The position numbers and the translations under genes were made by a program. From Zygnema cylindricum (Eukaryota > Streptophyta > Zygnematophyceae > Zygnematales > Zygnemataceae), in NCBI GenBank assembly GCA_037447655.1, contig JBBHKE010000771.1, forward strand, positions 178,900 through 242,899: a stretch of DNA of 64,000 bases. The letters are read 5' to 3'. This document shows, piece by piece, positions 23,446-34,515 of the stretch (within the stretch, counting starts at the first letter, position 1; every line of letters begins with the position of its first letter). The notes beneath the pieces were generated by a model, which was not told where the DNA came from, did not search any database, and saw only the letters and a program-made list of their open reading frames with translations.

Positions 23446-24593
23446 TGAAACTCTGAGACCTCAATTGACCCTCGGAGTAAGCATATCCAAAGAAGCTAAT
23501 CTAGATGGTGCCGACTCCAAACCTGATATAAACCCAAATGACTGACCCTTTGACAGTCAAAAACCCAATACAGTATCACCCCTATGAAATAACACTTTCT
23601 GTGTGCTCAGTTCCACCACAGAATGCAAAGTTAGAATATGAGATCTGGACACATTCACCCACTTTGACTTTCCCTTAGAAATGCAGCCACCCTGGTAGAC
23701 AAAAACTCTGACCGACTACACCCCTGTGTAGCCTGGACTCCCGTGAGTCCGCAACAAAAAGAATCACTGAAAATGGTCAAGTAAATTGATAGTAATGGCT
23801 GCCCAAAGTTAGCCATTTATACAAGGTGCTCTCTCACAGAGCCGACTACCTAGCAGAAATTTTCTAAGTCCTATCTCTCCTCTAAGACTCTATCTATTGA
23901 TGTACGACACCTATCAAAAATACTATGTCGTACAGAAAAGTACAGGTGCCGATGTACTTTCTGTACGACCATCGTACGACATGGCCAAAATGTCGACACA
24001 TGTCATCTCTAGATTCGTTCACGTAATCCTCGGAGATGCCGCGATCCGATGTCATTTTGCCACGTGTCATCCTATGTGGCGATGACCCCAAACCGCCGAA
24101 ATCTTCTTCCGCGATCTCGGCATCCTTTTTCGGCCGTCCGATCAAAACACGTTTTCGATCGTAGCCGTCATAAATACGTGCGCGGAATTTGTTTCGCGTT
24201 CGAAATAAATGTCGGTATCCGTTTCATATACATTAAACCGTACTCCGTACTATTTATAACTGTATCTATGCACTACGTATTTATTTCTAGTTAAATGAAC
24301 AAGTCTACGTAAAACTAATTAAATATTTATCAAACCCGATATATCTTAACACTAGCGCTAGACTAAACGGTTAAAGTAACCGATTGTTTGTGATTCACGG
24401 ACAATAGGTACCACGATCAATTCCTGGGTCCGTCAACTAACTTTTGGTAAGTCTACCTAATTTACCTCTTGCTCCCTATCCAGCCTTCAGTGACTACAAC
24501 AAGTGTGGGGGCTTGGAGAGGGGAGTTAGAGGCGGACTGCCTCTGCCTTTTTCTATCCTATTACAGACCTAGAAAAAAACACAAATATCAACA
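23446..24593 (-). mobile_element. solo LTR inserted in copia reverse transcriptase
   Basis: The 1148-bp insert starts TGAAACTCTGAG and ends AAATATCAACA on the plus strand (TG...CA) and is flanked by ATTAT on both sides (23441-23445 and 24594-24598). Read on the minus strand it parallels the solo LTR at 15416-16472. Removing it with one ATTAT rejoins the copia frame exactly. It holds the tRNA-like module on the plus strand at 24351-24432. Confidence 0.95.
24351..24432 (+). other. tRNA-like module inside the inverted solo LTR
   Basis: Counterpart of 15633-15720, antisense to its LTR. The D-arm-like part reads AAACGGTTAAAGTAACCG and the T-arm-like part CCACGATCAATTCCTGG. Confidence 0.45.
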
Positions 24594-25591
24594 ATTATAT
24601 CTATATGTTTGAAGATGAAAATGGTGTCATTTTTATTTCAATCTATGTGGATGATCTGCTTCTGCTCAGTAAGTCTTTAGAAAAGATCGATAGGCTAAAA
24701 AAAGAAAAGATTTAGGTGAGGCAAGATACATTTTGGGGATCAAAATGGAGAGAGATAGGGGGAAAAGGATTATCACACTTACTCAAAAAGAAGCAATAAG
24801 TAATATGCTTGAGAAGTCCCAGATAAAAAAGGCTAATAGTTTTACCACTCCTATGGACTTGAAAAAAGTAAGTGATGGGAGTGTAGAAAGAGGAATGATA
24901 ATCTTAGATAGAACAGATGAGTCCAGATGAAAGAGAGTTTATGAAGTATAGACAAGTCGTAGGAAGTTTGATCTATTTTATGAAACACTAGAAGTCCTCA
25001 GTAGGAGACTTAAAGATCCTATGAAGAGAGATTGGGAGTCAGCCAAGAGAGTCATGAGATATCTGGTTAAAACCTGAGAGTTATGGTTCCATTTGAGAGG
25101 GGAGCACACTGATATCACTACTTGGAGTGATGCCAGTTATGGGGATGCACATATGAGAAGATGCACATTTGGGTATGTGTTGTATGTGGGGGAAGGTGCT
25201 TGTTGTTGGAGTAGTAAGCAACAAAAGGTGATTGCTCAGTCTACTATGGAGGTTGAGTATATGACCTCTTGTTTGGCTGTGAAAGAGTTTATGTGGGTCA
25301 AATCCTTGTTGCAAGAATTAGGGTATATGAAGGAGGGAGTGCATGAAGTTTTTTGTGATAATCATGCTCCCATTGCTATTGCAGCCAATCCAAAACATCA
25401 TTTGAAAGCTAAGCATATGGACATAAGATTGAGCTTCGTGAGGGAAAAGGTTCAAAAGAAAATTGTAAATTTTGTGTATAAATCCGATAAAGAAATGGTG
25501 GCTGACGTGATGACCAAACCTTTACCCTCTCCCAAGTTAAAATAATGTAGGGAAAAATGTGTATTAAAAGAAAAGTTAAAATTAGACTAGA

Positions 25592-25603
25592 AAATAAGGG
25601 GAG
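25592..25603 (+). promoter_or_regulatory. copia polypurine tract
   Basis: AAATAAGGGGAG lies directly before the TGTTGAAATA start of the 3' LTR, the usual plus-strand primer site of copia elements. Confidence 0.8.
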
Positions 25604-26593
25604 TGTTGAAATAAATAGTTTTTGGGTATTTTCTAGGTCTAAATATATTAGCGAAAAAAGATAAGGAAAATACAGGCAACCTGCCTCCATCTCTTCTCTC
25701 TTGCCCCCATACTTCTTGAGAGAGAGAGAGTGATGGAGCCATGGTTGCCTCAGCTCTATACGCAGGACTAAAAAGTGACTTAAGTCACTCCCAACAAAAG
25801 GTTCAGTCTGGCATGACTTGAACCTCCGACCGGCATAGCGCTGCGTAGCCGTTAGCTCTAACCAGTCTGTCGTATAAGTTTGTTAGGATATATAGGGATT
25901 GATATATATTTAAACTATTGTATGGTACTGAAACCGATTAACTAAAATATGTATGAAGGAATATAGAACTAGTTAAAGTTTTGTGCGGACGTCATTTCGC
26001 ACGAAACAAACGAATCGGATTTAGTTTTGACGGGCGACATTTAATGTCGGATTTAATCCGACGGCACACATCACTGCCGAGATTGCAAAATGGTCACTTT
26101 GGTGTTTATGGACGTGGCATGACCTGGCGCCACGTGGAGGGATAACATTTGGCCGCACGAATTCCAGGAACATATGGACGAGTGGAAGGTGACACGCGTC
26201 CACTCAGTGGCCTTGTTGTACACATGCCGTACATAAAAGACATCGACCGTAGTATCTTTTTGTACTTTACAGTCATATGACTGGTTCGTACTTCAATAGA
26301 TAGGGGCTGTGAGAGGGGTTTAGGACTTAGGAAAATCTGGTAGGTAATCACCTCTTTCTAAGAGAGCTTTGTGTAAATTGGCATTTTTTGTCGGCTCATA
26401 ACTTATCGGTTGGTTGGCCGTTTTCAGTGATTCTTTTTGCTACGGAATCAAGGGAGTCCAAGCTTCACAAGGGTGCACTCAAAATGTCAGTTTGTCTCCT
26501 TGGACAGCAGTGGTTTTGGCTTGAAGTGGGTTAGTAAAAAACTATGTAGAGGCTTCTTGAATTTTGTAGTCGAATGGAGGACACAGAATTACA
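25604..26593 (+). mobile_element. copia 3' LTR
   Basis: 990 bp, from TGTTGAAATAAATAG to GGACACAGAATTACA. The last 466 bp are closely matched by the 5' LTR remnant 19611-20073. It carries an antisense tRNA-like module at 25800-25877. Confidence 0.85.
25800..25877 (-). other. tRNA-like module inside the copia 3' LTR
   Basis: This is the best preserved of the four copies. On the minus strand it has an A-box-like TGGTTAGAGCTAACGG and a B-box-like GGAGGTTCAAGTCAT about 25 nt apart, the internal promoter elements of tRNA genes. The acceptor stem does not pair convincingly, so I do not call it a functional tRNA. Confidence 0.55.
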
Positions 26594-27082
26594 TTTGTTT
26601 ATCTATACAGTTTCCAAACCCCCCAAGTACGTCACCCGATGCATGCGGTCAAGGAATTACATTCACACTTGAAATAGAGTTGATGACACGTCATCAAGCA
26701 CGACGACTCGACATGCAAAAAATCAATGTTAAAGGTTTACTATATGTGAATATTTTCGAGATATATACGCAAAACAGAGTTGATAACACTAAATTAACGC
26801 TTACGCAAATATTTATTTTACTAAATAACGATGGCGCTGCAGTTTTTCTAAACATTCACATGATGTGGTCGATATAGTCTATGGTCACATAATCGATGTT
26901 TTAACACGTGAGAACAACTTTGCCTCATTGGCTCATTTCCTCTATCGATCTTTTTTACAAGTAGAGTACGACAGTGCACGTGGCAAGCACGCCCTGAAAA
27001 AACATAGCCAACGTGGATGCGGCATGAACACCACAAGAATAGATATGAATCATATGGGACATGTACTATTTGTTATTATCAC
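26594..27082. other. unassigned DNA between elements
   Basis: AT-rich sequence with short open frames (for example 26865-27101 plus) lacking any domain. Nothing is recognisable in it. Confidence 0.5.
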
Positions 27083-27633
27083 TAGTGTTGTGTATCGGTA
27101 AGGATTTGTCGATAAGTGATATGAGCATTTTTTTTCGGGTAGCCGATAATCGATTTAATAACAGATATTTATCGGTTGTTATCGACGATAACACCGATAT
27201 CGATAATTATTGGCGATACCTGTACGGACCCTACAAATAAATGTACGGCTAGTACACTCAACGTACGTGATATTTCCTTGACGCGCCCTACTCACAACCC
27301 CTAACTACTGAGGTGTCTACCAAGATCACAAAAAGTACGGTAGCCGCCATGAGTTTTGTATGATTTAGGTATGGATCCAGTAAAAAAAATGTATCTTTCA
27401 CATGCGACGCCATGGCTTTGTCTATTTCTTCCTTCGGATCCACTGAAAACTTGCCAAGTGTTAATATGTCGACTTTTTTTTACATAAGGCGCCAAGAGAG
27501 CCATTCCGATATTCCAGCGCTCACACTGGCCGTCTTCTCGTATTTGCTCATTCCAAGTCGTCCATTCGATTCCTGCGGCGCGGAGACTATTATTTTGCGT
27601 CCGTTGTACTTTGTGTCCGCCGTCGAGTCCATA
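27083..27633 (-). mobile_element. hAT-like element, truncated copy
   Basis: It begins TAGTGTTGTGTATCGGTAAG at 27083 and, on the minus strand, matches the interior and right half of the element at 14129-14963 (shared phrases such as CCATGGCGTCG and CATGGCGGCTAC). The copy ends without its other terminus where gypsy RNase H sequence starts near 27634. A minus-strand frame at 27301-27660 is mostly this element and has no known domain. Confidence 0.65.
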
Positions 27634-29366
27634 AAGTTTAATGATGCTGAAAAGAACCATACAGCACAGGAAAAAGAATTACTTGCAGTTGTACATGCAT
27701 TGGTGAAATGGCGTTGTTATTTGCATAATAAAGAATTAATAGTTCACTGTGATAATAAAACACTCTCTTATTTACAGAGATTAAGTGATGCGCAGATTAT
27801 GACTGGCAAACAGGTTAGGTGGATGCAGAAATTAGCATATTTCAAATTTAATGTCAAACATATTATTGGGAAGACAAATGTAGTCGTTGATCCTTTAAGT
27901 AGATGTTTTGAAATAAGTGTTATGTTTCAAGATGAATTGTTTTTAGATACAGTTAGAAATGGTTATGATAAAGATCCTTATTTTGTTGTGATTTGCAAGA
28001 ATATTTCGGGATGGAATTCTGACCCATTAAATGAGAGGCATGTCAAAAACTTTAGACTAGAGGATGGTTTATTGTATTTGCAAATTGGTGATAGATTATG
28101 CATTCTTGAAGTGGGAGACTTAAGAAAACAAATTTTACGTGAAGCTCATGAGCATTTAGGACATCTAGGTCGAGATAAAACTCTTAGTCGATTGCAAAGT
28201 AGATTGTTTTGGCTTGGAATGGCAAAGGAGGTGTCAAAACACGTGGAAAGTTGTGTCCCTTGCCAACAGAGTAAACCTAGAACCTAAAAACCTAAAGGTC
28301 TCTTAAAACCTTTGGATATCCCCGAAAGACCGTGGGAATCTGTCAGTATGGATTTTATTGTCAAGTTGTCGCTACATCTAAAAGGAATGACAGTATCATG
28401 GTCGTAGTCGATAGGTTCACTAAAATGGCAATCTTTATCCCTTGCAAAACCACTCATTCGGTTGTAGATATTGCAAAGTTATATTTTGACAACGTGGTCA
28501 AACATCATGGAGTCCCTCAATCTATAGTCGGTGATAGAGATTATACATTTGCGTCTGCTTTTTGGAAAAAATTACAACAAAATTTAGGCACTGAATTTAA
28601 AATGAGTACCGCTTATCATCCTCAGACAGATGGACAGACAGAAAGGATGAACCGTACACTAGAGGAAATGCTTAGGACTGTTTGCAGTGGAGTTCAGAAC
28701 ACATGGGAATCTAAACTGCCATTAATGGAATTTGCATACAATTCATGTAAACATGCTAGTACAGGATTCTCGCCATTTAAAGTTGCATACGGATACCAAC
28801 CTAGAGAAGCATTGGACTTAATAACAGGGGTCACTTAAGAGAATAGAGGTTCTGGAACAGAGTTTTGGGAATACGTTCAAACAGTTTGGAAAGCTGTCCG
28901 GGATGCATTAGTGGAGGCACAAAGGAGGCAAGAATTAAATGCTAACCGCAAACGGGGTGAATGGGTGTTATGCACAAGTGACAAGGTTTGGCTTTCTACA
29001 ACTCATTACAGGTGCAAGATCGAGGGACAATCGGATCCTACGGGGAAATTTGCTCCTAAGTACATTGGACCATTTACTGTAATCGAAATGATATCGTCAG
29101 TTGCTACCAAATTGGACTTTCTGCCTTCAACAAAAATTCATCCAGCGATACACATCAGCCAATTGAAACCAGAGAATCTTCGACCAACTAAAGGAGAATT
29201 GGAATTGGATCCCTCAATAATTATAGAACCTGAAGTCCACAGATGGGTAATAGATTGGGTTGGTCAACGGTCCAAGGTTGGCGAGACTATATTCTGGCAA
29301 GTGCATTATCTAGGAAGGCCTGAGGATGAGTTGACTTTAGAGGATAAAAATTCTGAGTTTTTATAG
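27634..29366 (+). pseudogene. gypsy pol remnant: RNase H, integrase, chromodomain-like end
   Basis: The first frame (to the stop at 28287) has RNase H (QEKELLAVVHAL, VHCDNKTLSYL) and the integrase HHCC zinc region (HLGRDKTLSRL, CVPCQQSKP). The second frame (28332-28838) holds the catalytic core with its acidic triad: VVVDRFTK, VGDRDYTF and QTERMNRTLEE. The third (28911-29366) has the GPF-like YIGPFTVIEM segment, HISQLKP, and a final region reading FWQVHYLGRPEDELTLE, which resembles a degenerate chromodomain. Stops at 28285-28287 and near 28838 separate the pieces, so it is inactive. Confidence 0.85.
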
Positions 29367-29436
29367 AGGTATTGGAGGGATAATAATATAGAAGTCCCGT
29401 CTTGAGAATTAAAGGTGTTTTAATTGAGGTCAGTTA

Positions 29437-29448
29437 AGGAGGGGATGA
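29437..29448 (+). promoter_or_regulatory. gypsy polypurine tract
   Basis: AAGGAGGGGATGA-type purine run immediately before the LTR start. Confidence 0.7.
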
Positions 29449-30484
29449 TGTAACAGTAATAGCGGATCAAACTTGTTTATAAAGAGGTATTTGGGTGTTA
29501 TGATTATATAGTACTAAATTTGGAAGACGTCCGCGAAAGAATCACGCTATTTGGAGTTATATTTTAAAAGTTATAGCGATGTGTGTATTTACGTGACAGC
29601 GTGGGGTCTAAATAACAAGTGGGTATCATTGAAACGGGTTAAGGGTCAAATTAGTACCGAAATTTCGCCTGTACGTTTCATAAAGTTCTAATGAAACGTT
29701 TAATATGCACGGTGGTTCGTTTCGTACAAATTTTAGTACGAAACGTCACTTTCACTTAAGGGAATTTCGTAGGAAGTTTTGCGTGCGAAATTTGTTACGC
29801 ACGATCGTGCGAAATCGCGTTTCGTTTGGCGGGCACTTTTGCGCGTAAATGTTACGTAGTGAAATGTAACGTTTGATTGGTTAGTAAAATTGCTAAGTAG
29901 TTAGTAAGAGATTTTGCATGTTTTTGCATTGGTCAGTCTGAGTCCTTGCTAATCAATGATTGGCCTAGGTAAAAGCCTGTTAAAACGGAGCGTTGACTTT
30001 GGCCTAGCGAGTCCAGGGCGATGTGATTGGCCTAGGTAAAAGCCTGTTAAAACGGAGCGTTGACTTTGGCCTAGCGAGTCCAGGGCGATGATGGATAAAT
30101 AGTGAAGTGTAAGAGGAGAGTAGACATCTTTTCCTTTGGAAAACTTTGTGGAAATTCCGGTTGATCTTGGTCCTGAGCGATTAATACCAAATTGGAGAAA
30201 AATGGGGGCAAGATTGAAATCTCTTACTAACTAAATAGTGTTTTAGTAGTTAAGAGATAGAATTATTAAGAGTGGAGAGTAGAGGAAACACTTTAAATTG
30301 AAGGGTTGAGCCACGAGGGCAAGAGACCAAGCTAATGTTATGTGGACAGAAGCTTCTTCTAATTTAAAGTTAATCCTTATGTGAGTGTTGTCCAATGTGG
30401 ATGTGTATTTTCCAATGTGTGGAATGTGTGGTTGGGATTGTTTGTTGTAATGGGATTTTTTGAGAGGTAGGAGATCCTCTTACA
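29449..30484 (+). mobile_element. gypsy 3' LTR
   Basis: 1036 bp starting TGTAACAGTAAT and ending GATCCTCTTACA, so the ends form a TGTAA/TTACA inverted repeat. It includes an exact 67-bp tandem duplication (29957-30090). The right end is inferred from the terminal repeat. Confidence 0.75.
29957..30090 (+). repeat. 67-bp tandem duplication in gypsy LTR
   Basis: The unit beginning TGATTGGCCTAGGTAAAAGC occurs twice in a row without mismatch (29957-30023, 30024-30090). Confidence 0.95.
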
Positions 30485-31248
30485 ACTGTCCCCAAGAGGA
30501 GACTAGCTAGAAACTGGACGTGTAAAATTTTAACGCGTGGAATGGTCACGTGTGATCTAGAATATTAGCCCTACATGTGGCATACGTTACGCGCCTTCGA
30601 ACATGCCACACGCCTTCGAACAGACGGGAGTCAAATCCTAAGAAAAACCACTATAATTTTGTTGTCAAAGAATGTGCCGTGACGCCGCCTCCACCATCCG
30701 TTGACATCTGGAATTTGCGGCGCGACGACAAAACACGAAGGACAAAACACAAAAAATACAAAACACAAACGTACAAAATGTACATTCTCGTAATTTAATT
30801 TTGCGGCTGGCTGTACAGAGACGAATTCAAATATTGTGCTTTTGGAATATTTGACATGTTCGCCGTCATAACATGAACCTACGTGCATCCAATCGAAAGA
30901 AAGCACGTATGTGATAGATTCCTTGCTAACACGACCTGATGGAGAACTGAACAAAATATTACTGCTTCTAAACGTATCCGTACGATTATTGTCGGCGCCT
31001 GATGGAGTTTCACCCTAAGTCGTACGCATATTAACATGAGCGAAAAAAAAAGTATTCCTGATTTTATTTTAGGTGTATGGATCCTAATCTATGGGCACTA
31101 AATTGGTGTTATTATTGCTAATAGATATCCACTGTATACTCCACATACAAATTGTTGTGTGCTAAGAACACATGTGTTAAAAACAGTTGAAAACATTTGA
31201 TCTCACCTGATTACATATAAATGTTCTTTATAAAAAAACAATATCAAA
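30485..31248. other. unassigned DNA
   Basis: Short frames only (for example 30577-30798 plus, 30631-30954 minus), none with a known motif. Nothing is recognisable in it. Confidence 0.5.
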
Positions 31249-32036
31249 GGGTATTCTCCCATGTAACCATAACTTCGTCTTACTACTTTGTTTTAAGTGA
31301 AGATTCTCTGTAGTACTTTTCATAATGTTTCGATATTAAAAGATGAATAAGTTACTTTAAACTATGACGGTTGTAGACGTGGGTACAATTTATGACGGTT
31401 GTAAGCGACTGCAAAACTTGTTACAATTGGTGACGTTTACAAAATAGTGACGGTTGTAAACGTGTAAATTTTTGTGACATTGTAGTTGTATATGGTTTTG
31501 TGACATTTGTACTTCATGTTCAATTGTGATAGCGTCGACGTCACTAATTCACTTTTCGCTGTGGTTTCCTAATTTTGTTTTTTTTTTATTTTCTCACTCT
31601 AAACTGCGCCCAAAACATAGTGAAAAAAACTAATTTTTAAAGCTCATTCATTTTATACCATTATTGTCGTGTTTCATTCCAATAAAGGTGAGATTCAAGC
31701 GGTAGTGTGAGAGAGAGAAGGAGAGAGGCGCCTTCAAAGATTTCGCTTTTGTGAAATGACATTCGTTGCCAGAGCCCACTTCACGGAAAAAAGTCCGTAC
31801 AGGTTGTAAACATACACTTTTATTTATATTTTTTAGCACGCGTACTATATGAATGTTTTAAAAAACGCGTGACAGGTGCATAAACGTCTTCCTATTGATT
31901 CGTAACTTCTTACTTCAACTGAAACCACCTCGTGGTGTCTTGTGGAACTTAAAGACAAATTGGAAAGATGTGACGGTGGGTCAAGGGGATACGGACGACA
32001 AGAAAAACCCTTACTTTAACACGTGGGAACATACCC
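31249..32036 (+). mobile_element. MITE, GGGTATGTCCCCATG family, copy 1
   Basis: Ends GGGTATTCTCCCATGT and the complement of GGGTATGTTCCCACGTG form imperfect terminal repeats. The interior has the family's repeated GACGGTTGTAGACGT phrases (31370-31465) followed by a GACGTCAC site. Flanking trinucleotides (AAA, TTG) do not match, so the target duplication has eroded or the ends are slightly off. Confidence 0.65.
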
Positions 32037-32806
32037 TTGGAGTGTTTGGCTATGTTTCACAATACCCTTTGTGGCCCGATTTGCACTAAAACGGAAGCAA
32101 ACGTAGTTGTACATATTTTTTCGTTATTCTATTCGCTTAATTTACTTTTCGTTTTTTAGTCATTTGATTCAACTACGAAGAATCGACAAACAGTCTATTG
32201 TAAACTCGTAGACTATGAAGAAAAACATAAAATACAAGGTTAACCCCTCATAGAAAAAATGTCATAAATTATACAAATTCATTAAATGGTTGTCATTTCT
32301 ATCTTCATTTTTCGGTAGGACGTGTAAAAAACTAACCCTTGCATGTGTTTCATGTTATGTGGTAACACTTAGGCTTGTGTTTATATACTGAAAATCGCAA
32401 AATGGAAAAAGAGTGTAAAATTTAAATGTAAGGTTTGAAAGAGCGTAGTGTCTCGTTAATTTTTTTGTAAAGTTTTGTTTGAAACACGAAAGACAAAAAA
32501 ATGCGATGAACCACGAAGGGTAGTGACTGCAAAAGTTGCGTGGCAAAAAATCAGCGTGCAAAGATTGCCCACTAAGTTTAAACCCACATAGCCTCTACGG
32601 GGGGTAAAGGAATAATCGATCGTCCATTATGACACTTATATTTAGTATTATGCATGGTATGTAGGTGATTACTACCCTCCTTCATAATGTTAGAGGACGG
32701 TGGCCATCTACCACATAAATGGAGCGTTTGCTTAGCGGATATAAAAACAAACAGAATTTAACCATAAATGTTTGTTATTGTAAGCTTATAAAAAATTGAT
32801 AGATTT
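32037..32806. other. unassigned AT-rich DNA
   Basis: No element ends or coding signal. A stretch at about 32360-32540 weakly resembles 46940-47100 (TTAGGCTTGTGTTTA phrase), suggesting another dispersed repeat. Confidence 0.45.
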
Positions 32807-33205
32807 TTAGTAAATTTCTGATCCATGTCCAAGCTCATGCACGGACATGCCTGACATGTTGTTGGACTGTGCTATTTGAACTAACTCATGCACTGATTGA
32901 GCACTCGACTCTGTCTCAGTTGATACGTTCATGTCTATCATCAAATTGGGATACATTGATCCTACGTCTAATGTAACTACCCTTGCATGGAGGCCTATCA
33001 ATGGATCTATTACAACTGCACCGCCGTAGCCTGACATACATGAGTCCATAGTCTCAGGTTACCAATCCAACACTTTGCCCTTGGATACAGCGTGGGAGGC
33101 TAAGAGGCTATCATGCATGAGACCATTGTGCCACTAACGAATCTGGTAGCATCGACAAGTGGGGCCCTCATGGTCCGTGCTACAGTGCATATCTCATTAA
33201 GGCAA
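32807..33205 (-). pseudogene. B-family DNA polymerase relic (viral-like)
   Basis: The minus-strand frame ending at 32807 contains GYGGAVVIDP, the segment that in B-family polymerases leads into motif A, then TLDVGSMYPNLMI with motif A (DxxSMYP, 32948-32968) and NVSTET at 32912-32929. Further upstream in another frame is ICTVARTMRAPL...VSGTMV, matching the stretch between the exonuclease and palm domains. One in-frame stop near 33058 and one frameshift near 33115 break it. Motif C and the rest of the palm are absent. The N-[VI]-S-x-E-T tail after motif A is typical of large DNA virus and phage polymerases, whereas cellular polymerase delta has a cysteine-bearing NLCYTTL-type tail. I infer a viral origin, but a cellular or transposon source is possible. 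Confidence 0.7.
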
Positions 33206-33473
33206 TGGTACGGAATGGTGCAAAAGTACTATAGCAACCCACGACATTTTTTCCATGACGGAGGCCCAACCTAAGAAGAAGTGTCGTTTGCCTTAAAAAA
33301 GAAAAATGACGATATCATTCTTCGGAAAATTAAGCACTTCTCAATTTTATATACTGTTAACAATTTCAGCATACTCCACCAAGATTAACAATACTATTTT
33401 TCCCTTTACGCTAGTATAGGTAATTCTTAATTAGTGTAAATTACTCTAACGCAGTAGGTATTCAAATAGAGTA
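33206..33473. other. short unassigned spacer
   Basis: Contains 'ttacgctagtata...ttagtgtaaatta' phrases like the interior of the long CACCG-type MITEs, possibly a remnant of one cut by the copy at 33474. Confidence 0.4.
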
Positions 33474-33703
33474 CAGTACACCGTGTATCGCTTTTAGTGC
33501 TAAATGTTTTTTTCGCCACTAAAAACATATTTTCTCCGTACATACTTGTCGGTTTCTCAATTTGAGACCGCCAATTGGAAGCTGAGAATCTTACCTTTCA
33601 ATTGCAACCGTCAGATTGACAATCCGATAAGTATGGACGGATAAAAGATGTTTTAAGTGGCGAAAAAAACATTTGGCACTAAAAGCGATCCACGGTGTAC
33701 TGT
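33474..33703. mobile_element. MITE, CACCG family, copy 1
   Basis: About 230 bp with inverted ends CAGTACACCGTGTATCGC and GCGATCCACGGTGTACTG, and an internal inverted pair around ACTTGTCGG and CCGATAAGT. Near-identical copies occur at 34982, 50996 and 56557. A separate right end of the same family lies at 33844-33866. Confidence 0.85.
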
Positions 33704-33959
33704 ACGACAACATGTAATTTCGTGGCTGGATCCCGGGATTGCTCACTGAAAACCATCGAACGGTCCACGTCAAATCCTCGACTCTTGGGAATCTCGATTG
33801 GTTCTCAATAACGCATTAAATAAAGTACAATCTTTCTACACTGTTAGCGATCCACGGTGTACTGTACTTTGTCGTATTCGTTCGAGTCGGCAGCGGCGCA
33901 TATCGAATCGGGTCGCCACCGATTCGGAGGCAACCGCCGGCTGGCGGCGGCTGTGGGAT
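33704..33959. other. spacer with an orphan MITE right end
   Basis: 33844-33866 (GTTAGCGATCCACGGTGTAC) is the right terminus of a CACCG-family MITE without a clear left end. Nothing else is recognisable. Confidence 0.5.
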
Positions 33960-34515
33960 GGCGATGGAAGGGGGAGGGGCAGGGAGGGAGGGAGGGGGAG
34001 GGGGAGTGGGAGGGGGAGGGAGGGAGGGAGGGGGGAGGGGGAGGGGGAGGGAGGAGAGAGGTGAGAGGTGAGGAGAGCGGTGAGGAGACAGGGGAGAGAG
34101 AGGAGAGAGGAGAGAGGGCTGATGAGAAAGGAGGGAGGGGGGAGGGAATAGAGGGGAGAGTGCAGAGAGGAGATACGGGAGGGAGGATAGGGGAGGGAGG
34201 AGGGTGAAGAGATGAGAGGGGACAGGGGAGAGGGAAGAGGAGGGAGAAGGGAGGAGGGAGGGGAGAGGGGAGGGGAGGGACGTGAGGAGAGAGGAGAGGG
34301 GAGAGGCGAGAGGGAAGGCGGCGACGGGAGAAGGAGAGAGAGGAGAAAGGATAGAGAAAAGAGGAGAGGAACGGGAGGAGAGGGGAGAGAGGCGAGAGGA
34401 GAGGGGAGAGTGGGGAGATGGGAGAGGGGAAAGGGATGAGGAGAGAGGAGAGTGTGGAGAGAGGCGAGAGGAAGGAGGAAGGAGAAAGGAGAAGAGAGGC
34501 GAGCGGGGAGAAGAT
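33960..34515. repeat. polypurine tract
   Basis: About 550 bp of plus-strand sequence made almost wholly of G and A (GGGAGGGGGAGG, GAGAGGAGAGG). Open frames here are compositional only. Confidence 0.9.

Larger units (their letters stand above)
22231..25545 (+). pseudogene. copia reverse transcriptase and RNase H remnant, split by a solo LTR
   Basis: Reverse transcriptase begins around 22985 (SKWVFKLKLN) and includes MDIKTAFLNGELEEEIFM (23233 on) and SLYGLKQAHRQ. It is interrupted at 23445 and resumes at 24594 in the same frame, with the catalytic YVDDLLLL at about 24645-24670. RNase H follows (WSDASYGDAH, KQQKVIAQSTMEVEY, KHMDIRLSFVREKV), ending at a stop near 25543. The ILE-rich linker and several segments are frameshifted. 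Confidence 0.85.
19611..26593 (+). mobile_element. decayed Ty1/copia retrotransposon, nested
   Basis: A 3' half of a 5' LTR (19611-20073) matches 26128-26593 of the 3' LTR. Between them lie gag, protease, integrase, reverse transcriptase and RNase H in copia order. The element has multiple stops and frameshifts, a 91-bp tandem duplication in integrase (22048-22229) and a 1148-bp solo LTR inserted in reverse orientation (23446-24593). A polypurine tract precedes the 3' LTR. The 5' end was lost together with the neighbouring gypsy element, so no outer target duplication can be tested. Confidence 0.9.
27634..30484 (+). mobile_element. Ty3/gypsy retrotransposon, 5' truncated
   Basis: RNase H, integrase and a chromodomain-like C-terminus are followed by a polypurine tract and a TGTAA...TTACA 3' LTR. 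The 5' LTR, gag, protease and reverse transcriptase are absent, the left edge abutting a hAT-like copy. Its LTR differs from that of the gypsy element at 16672. Confidence 0.9.

Noticed and set aside
33960-34515. Possible genes of up to 230 codons
   Set aside because: Pure purine tract; frames on both strands are compositional.
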